Source of the DNA: Alphaproteobacteria bacterium MarineAlpha10_Bin3
GTDB taxonomy: Bacteria; Pseudomonadota; Alphaproteobacteria; UBA8366; GCA-2717185
Assembly (NCBI GenBank): GCA_002937525.1
Contig: PTKA01000031.1
Span: 1-9,179 of the forward strand
Length of the DNA stretch: 9,179 bases
Reading direction: 5' to 3'
Each line of letters begins with the position of its first letter. Within the stretch, counting starts at the first letter, position 1. The notes beneath the pieces are model-generated. The model saw nothing but the letters and a program-made list of their open reading frames with translations. It was not told the DNA's origin and searched no databases. Shown here piece by piece: positions 6,660-9,179 of the stretch. Made by a program: the position numbers and the translations under genes.

Positions 6660-7523
6660 TTATTTATCATACGCGATCCTGGACCGTTGCAACCGGCTTT
6701 CCCGGTAGGCGATGTAAATCGCGCTGGCGAAAATCATCGCGCCACCGAACAACGTCGTGCCGTCCGGCAGTTCGGCGAACAATGCGTAGCCGATCATGGT
6801 CGCCCAGATCAGTTTCAGAAAATCGATCGGCAAGACCACGCTGGTTTCCGCCTCGCGCAGCGCCTGGGTGAAACAAAGCTGGGTCACGGTGCCGAACGCC
6901 ACCATCAAAAACAGCCAGAAATACAGATCCGGCGACGTCCAAATCCATACCGTCGTGGCCGGAACGAAGGACAAGGCGGTCATGATCAGCGCCATGTACA
7001 GGGTTATGGTGTGGCTTGATTCGCTGCGTCCCAGGACCCGCGTCACGACGATGGCGGCGCCCCATGTGGCGGCGGAAACCAGCGTGAGACCGGTGCCAAG
7101 GTCGATGGCTTCGACGCCGGGCCGCAAGATGACCATTGTACCGGCGAAACCGATCAGGATCGCGATCCAGCGCCGCAAGCGCACGACTTCGCCAAGAAAG
7201 GCAATCGCCAGGACCGTCGCGAACAGCGGTGCGGTGAACGACAGTGCCGTCACCTGGACCAATGGCGACATTGAAAGCGCTGTGAAGAAGGACAGCATCG
7301 ACGCCGTCGTCAACGCGCCACGCAGCAGATGCAGGCCGCGATGCCGGCTGTGCAGCGGCTTCAGCCCAAGCCGCAGCAGGGGTATGGCGAGGATTATCAA
7401 GGCCAGAAAATTGCGGAAGAACGCCAACTCGAACGGCCGCAGATCCGCCGACAGATAGCGCACGGTCGCGTGCATGAGCACACCGCTGAGCGATGCGACA
7501 AACATGAACATCATCCCGCGCAA
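6660..7523 (-). CDS. EamA/DMT-superfamily permease (10 helices)
   Basis: This inner-membrane protein of 287 residues has two EamA repeats. The first runs to about residue 133: it includes FELAFFRN (32-39), a helix pair around SPLVQVTALSFTAPLFATVLA, and GEVVRLRRWIAI before the helix ending in VILRPG. The second runs from about 140 to 272 and includes QALREAETSVVLPIDFLKL. This is the drug/metabolite transporter pattern of RhaT/YdcZ-like exporters; substrates cannot be predicted. The frame opens at TTG (7523) with ATGs at 7514, 7511 and 7505. None has an ideal ribosome site, so the start is uncertain by a few residues. The open frame continues upstream into the dehydrogenase gene but offers no ATG, GTG or TTG there. 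The gene lies 68 bases downstream of the tartrate/malate dehydrogenase gene and probably shares its transcript. Confidence 0.9.
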   Translation of the reverse strand: MRGMMFMFVASLSGVLMHATVRYLSADLRPFELAFFRNFLALIILAIPLLRLGLKPLHSRHRGLHLLRGALTTASMLSFFTALSMSPLVQVTALSFTAPLFATVLAIAFLGEVVRLRRWIAILIGFAGTMVILRPGVEAIDLGTGLTLVSAATWGAAIVVTRVLGRSESSHTITLYMALIMTALSFVPATTVWIWTSPDLYFWLFLMVAFGTVTQLCFTQALREAETSVVLPIDFLKLIWATMIGYALFAELPDGTTLFGGAMIFASAIYIAYRESRLQRSRIAYDK

Positions 7524-7591
7524 GGCGGGTGGCAGCCGGCGATAGGCCGGTAGCAGGAAACGAGCCAGAATAAACCCCGGTTGCGCGGCGC

Positions 7592-8656
7592 TTAGCCAAT
7601 CGCCTCGACGATGGCGTCGCCAAGATCGGCGGTGCTGGCATTGCCCCCCATATCCGGCGTCATCGGGGCGCCCCGGTTGGCCAGCACGCTTTCAATGGCC
7701 CGGTAGATCGTCGCGCCGGCCTTCGGCGCGCCGATATGATCCAGCATCATTGCCGCCGACCAGATCTGGCCGATCGGATTGGCAATGCCCTTGCCGGCGA
7801 TATCGGGCGCGGAACCATGCACCGGCTCGAACATCGAGGGAAATTCGCGGTCCGGATTGATATTCGCCGAGGGCGCGACCGCAATAGTGCCGGTCACGCC
7901 GGGGCCGAGGTCGGAGAGGATATCGCCGAACAGATTGCTGCCGACGACGACATCGAACCAGTCCGGATGCTGCACGAAATGGGCGCACAGAATGTCGATA
8001 TGATACTGGTCGGTCCGGACATCGGGATAATCGGGCGCCAGTGCTGCGAAACGTTCGTCCCAGAATGGCATGGTATGCACGATGCCGTTCGATTTGGTCG
8101 CCGAGGTCAGATGCTTGCCCTTGCGGCTGGCGGCAAGATCGAAGGCGTAGCGCATGATGCGGTCGACGCCCTTGCGGGTGAAAATGTTTTCCTGGATGAC
8201 GAACTCCTCGGCCGTTCCGGCATACATCCGGCCGCCGACTTCGGAATACTCACCCTCGTTGTTCTCGCGCACGACGTAAAAATCGATATCGCCGGCGACA
8301 TAGCCATGCACCGGCGGGGTAATGCCGGGCAACAGGCGCACCGGGCGCAAATTGACATATTGCTGGAACGCGCGGCGGATCGGAATCAGCAGGCCCCACA
8401 GCGATACATGGTCGGGAACGCTGGGAAAACCGACCGCGCCGAGGAAGATCGCATCGTGGTCGCGCAGCCGTTCCAGCCCGTCTTCGGGCATCATCGCACC
8501 AGTCTGGATATAGGTCTCGCAACTCCAGTCGTAATGATCGAACGCCAGATCGAAGCCGCATTTTCGGCTTGCCGCTTCCAGCGCCTTGATGCCCTCGGGG
8601 ACAACTTCCTTACCGATCCCGTCGCCGGGGATTACCGCAATTCTGTACCGCGCCAC
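7592..8656 (-). CDS. ttuC: Tartrate / D-malate dehydrogenase (decarboxylating), isopropylmalate-dehydrogenase superfamily
   Basis: This NAD-dependent cytoplasmic enzyme of 354 residues converts tartrate and/or D-malate by oxidation with or without decarboxylation. Superfamily marks are IPGDGIGKEV (9-18), RENNEGEYS (130-138), Lys188 in TSATKSNGI, Asp221 in HIDILCAHFV, NLFGDILSDLGPGV (241-254) and EPVHGSAPDIAGKGIANP (277-294). The segment MMPEDGLERL to FPSVPDHVSLWGLLIPIR (55-95) is typical of the TtuC/DmlA branch and differs from LeuB and Icd. I place the start at GTG 8656 because GGGAGG ends exactly six bases before it and VARYRIAVIPGDG matches the usual N-terminus. The ATG at 8674 would put the ribosome site inside the gene. 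The EamA gene follows downstream. Preference for tartrate versus D-malate cannot be read from sequence by eye. Confidence 0.93.
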   Translation of the reverse strand: MARYRIAVIPGDGIGKEVVPEGIKALEAASRKCGFDLAFDHYDWSCETYIQTGAMMPEDGLERLRDHDAIFLGAVGFPSVPDHVSLWGLLIPIRRAFQQYVNLRPVRLLPGITPPVHGYVAGDIDFYVVRENNEGEYSEVGGRMYAGTAEEFVIQENIFTRKGVDRIMRYAFDLAASRKGKHLTSATKSNGIVHTMPFWDERFAALAPDYPDVRTDQYHIDILCAHFVQHPDWFDVVVGSNLFGDILSDLGPGVTGTIAVAPSANINPDREFPSMFEPVHGSAPDIAGKGIANPIGQIWSAAMMLDHIGAPKAGATIYRAIESVLANRGAPMTPDMGGNASTADLGDAIVEAIG

Positions 8657-8662
8657 GTCCAG

Positions 8663-8668
8663 CCTCCC
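8663..8668 (-). promoter_or_regulatory. Shine-Dalgarno site fixing a GTG start for the tartrate/malate dehydrogenase
   Basis: GGGAGG on the minus strand is followed by six bases and then GTG at 8654-8656. This is the strongest ribosome site in the window and argues against the upstream in-frame ATG at 8672-8674. Confidence 0.75.
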
Positions 8669-8803
8669 GCTCATCGAAGATCGCGGACACTAACCACAAG
8701 CCGGGCAGGAAGAAAGTGCAATTGGCACATGGCACCCATGCATTAAGAGGCTGTTACCGTTGGCTGGAAGCGGTTATGTTCGCGCTTGATTCATCTCATC
8801 ATC

Positions 8804-8808
8804 AAGGA
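8804..8808 (+). promoter_or_regulatory. Shine-Dalgarno site for a GTG start of the DUF3126 gene
   Basis: AAGGA at 8804-8808 is nine bases before GTG at 8818-8820. The ATG at 8809 directly abuts AAGGA and is too close to be used. The conserved part of the protein begins right after the GTG. Confidence 0.6.
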
Positions 8809-8817
8809 ATGCTTTAC

Positions 8818-9042
8818 GTGAAACGATCTGAACTCCTCCGCGTCGAAAAATATCTGCGCGCCAAGTTCGCCAACAACGCCATCTCGCTGAAGGAACAAAA
8901 GGATGAGTCATGCGAGGTCCTGATCGGCGATGAATTCATCGGCGTGCTGTTTCGCGACGAAGAAGACGGCGAACTGTCCTACGCCTTTCACATGGCGATC
9001 CTGGAAATGGACCTGGACGAAGCAGACGGCCTTCCGGTCTAG
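8818..9042 (+). CDS. DUF3126 family small protein
   Basis: This is a small cytoplasmic protein of 74 residues and unknown function, of a family found in Alphaproteobacteria. From the GTG start it reads VKRSELLRVEKYLRAKF, followed by the conserved centre VLIGDEFIGVLFRDEEDGELSY (about 35-56) and the acidic end MAILEMDLDE (60-69). Family members are normally about 70-75 residues long, which supports the GTG at 8818; the longer frame from 8716 would give 108 residues with a poorly conserved leader. The fold looks like a short helix followed by beta strands, with no signal peptide or membrane segment. The threonylcarbamoyl-AMP synthase gene begins 20 bases downstream, so the two are likely co-transcribed. 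No role can be proposed from the sequence. Confidence 0.88.
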   Translation: MKRSELLRVEKYLRAKFANNAISLKEQKDESCEVLIGDEFIGVLFRDEEDGELSYAFHMAILEMDLDEADGLPV

Positions 9043-9062
9043 CATCCGACCTTCGAGGGCCG

Positions 9063-9179
9063 ATGGCGCAAATTCTTCCCCTGACGCCGGCCAATATACG
9101 GCGCACGGCGCTGGCGTTGCGCGCCGGCGAACTGGTCGCCTTTCCGACCGAAACCGTCTACGGGCTGGGCGCCGACGCG
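9063..9179 (+). CDS. tsaC: L-threonylcarbamoyladenylate synthase (TsaC/Sua5/YrdC), N-terminal part
   Basis: The first 39 residues are present and the gene runs off the right edge. ALRAGELVAFPTETVYGLGA (about 18-37) is the hallmark start of the YrdC domain, whose lysine/threonine and ATP site uses the PTETVYGLG loop. The enzyme makes threonylcarbamoyl-AMP from threonine, bicarbonate and ATP for the t6A modification at position 37 of ANN-decoding tRNAs. GAGGG (9055-9059) lies three bases before the ATG. Whether it is the short TsaC type or the longer Sua5 type with an extra C-terminal domain cannot be told here. It is an essential-type housekeeping gene, placed directly after the DUF3126 gene. 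Confidence 0.92.
   Translation, partial: MAQILPLTPANIRRTALALRAGELVAFPTETVYGLGADA

Larger units (their letters stand above)
8657..8817. other. Divergent spacer between dehydrogenase and DUF3126 genes
   Basis: This stretch of 161 bases must hold promoters for both directions. It contains a tandem pair of TGGCAC words at 8723-8728 and 8730-8735, followed by CCATGCAT. I see no pair of -35/-10 hexamers with normal spacing that I would defend. An in-frame ATG at 8716 could extend the DUF3126 frame through this area, but the codons from 8716 to 8817 do not resemble the family. Confidence 0.3.

Noticed and set aside
6667..7641. Minus-strand open frame of 324 codons overlapping the EamA gene in another frame
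   Set aside because: The EamA frame has ten clear membrane helices. This frame is Arg-rich and polar and is not credible as a protein.
8723..8735. TGGCAC words considered as sigma-54 (-24) elements
   Set aside because: No GC dinucleotide occurs at the required -12 spacing on either strand, so a sigma-54 promoter is not supported.
7736..8746. Plus-strand open frame of 336 codons opposite the tartrate/malate dehydrogenase
   Set aside because: Mirror frame of a conserved gene with no recognisable motif; treated as a shadow.

Overview
This is a compact, high-GC bacterial window with ten complete protein genes and two truncated at the edges. Three things suggest an alphaproteobacterium, perhaps of the Rhodospirillales type: the XRE regulator is of the kind common in that class, the small DUF3126 protein is typical of it, and several starts are GTG with strong Shine-Dalgarno sites. 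The genus cannot be told from the sequence. I see no tRNA, rRNA, CRISPR array, insertion sequence or phage gene. No gap between genes exceeds about 230 bases.

Layout. (1) Positions 1-86 hold the last codons of an unidentified plus-strand gene, which overlaps the end of a minus-strand MFS transporter (46-1254). Six bases upstream of that transporter lies its probable operon partner, a two-domain protein (1261-2664): a 6-phosphogluconate-dehydrogenase-like oxidoreductase (DUF1932 type) fused to a ureidoglycolate lyase (AllA-like) domain. (2) A 226-base spacer precedes an XRE regulator (2891-3388, plus), whose tail overlaps a convergent ChaC-type gamma-glutamylcyclotransferase (3345-3950, minus). 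(3) A 609-residue SLC13-type permease with two RCK_C domains (4044-5873, minus) is divergent from a beta-etherase-like glutathione S-transferase (5949-6650, plus). (4) A tartrate/D-malate dehydrogenase (7592-8656) and a following EamA/DMT permease (6660-7523) lie on the minus strand, probably as one transcript. (5) Divergent from these, a DUF3126 protein (8818-9042) is followed 20 bases later by the start of a threonylcarbamoyl-AMP synthase (9063 to the edge), which is a housekeeping unit.

How the genes may work together. Three enzyme activities handle small hydroxy- or oxo-acids: a beta-hydroxyacid-dehydrogenase-like domain, a glyoxylate-releasing lyase domain and a tartrate/malate decarboxylating dehydrogenase. 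Three permeases lie near them (MFS, SLC13 and EamA). Two enzymes act on glutathione (ChaC and a GST). This looks like an accessory catabolic neighbourhood made of several small transcription units rather than one pathway. The fusion protein is the most unusual item. I did not find evidence for a wholly new multi-gene system.
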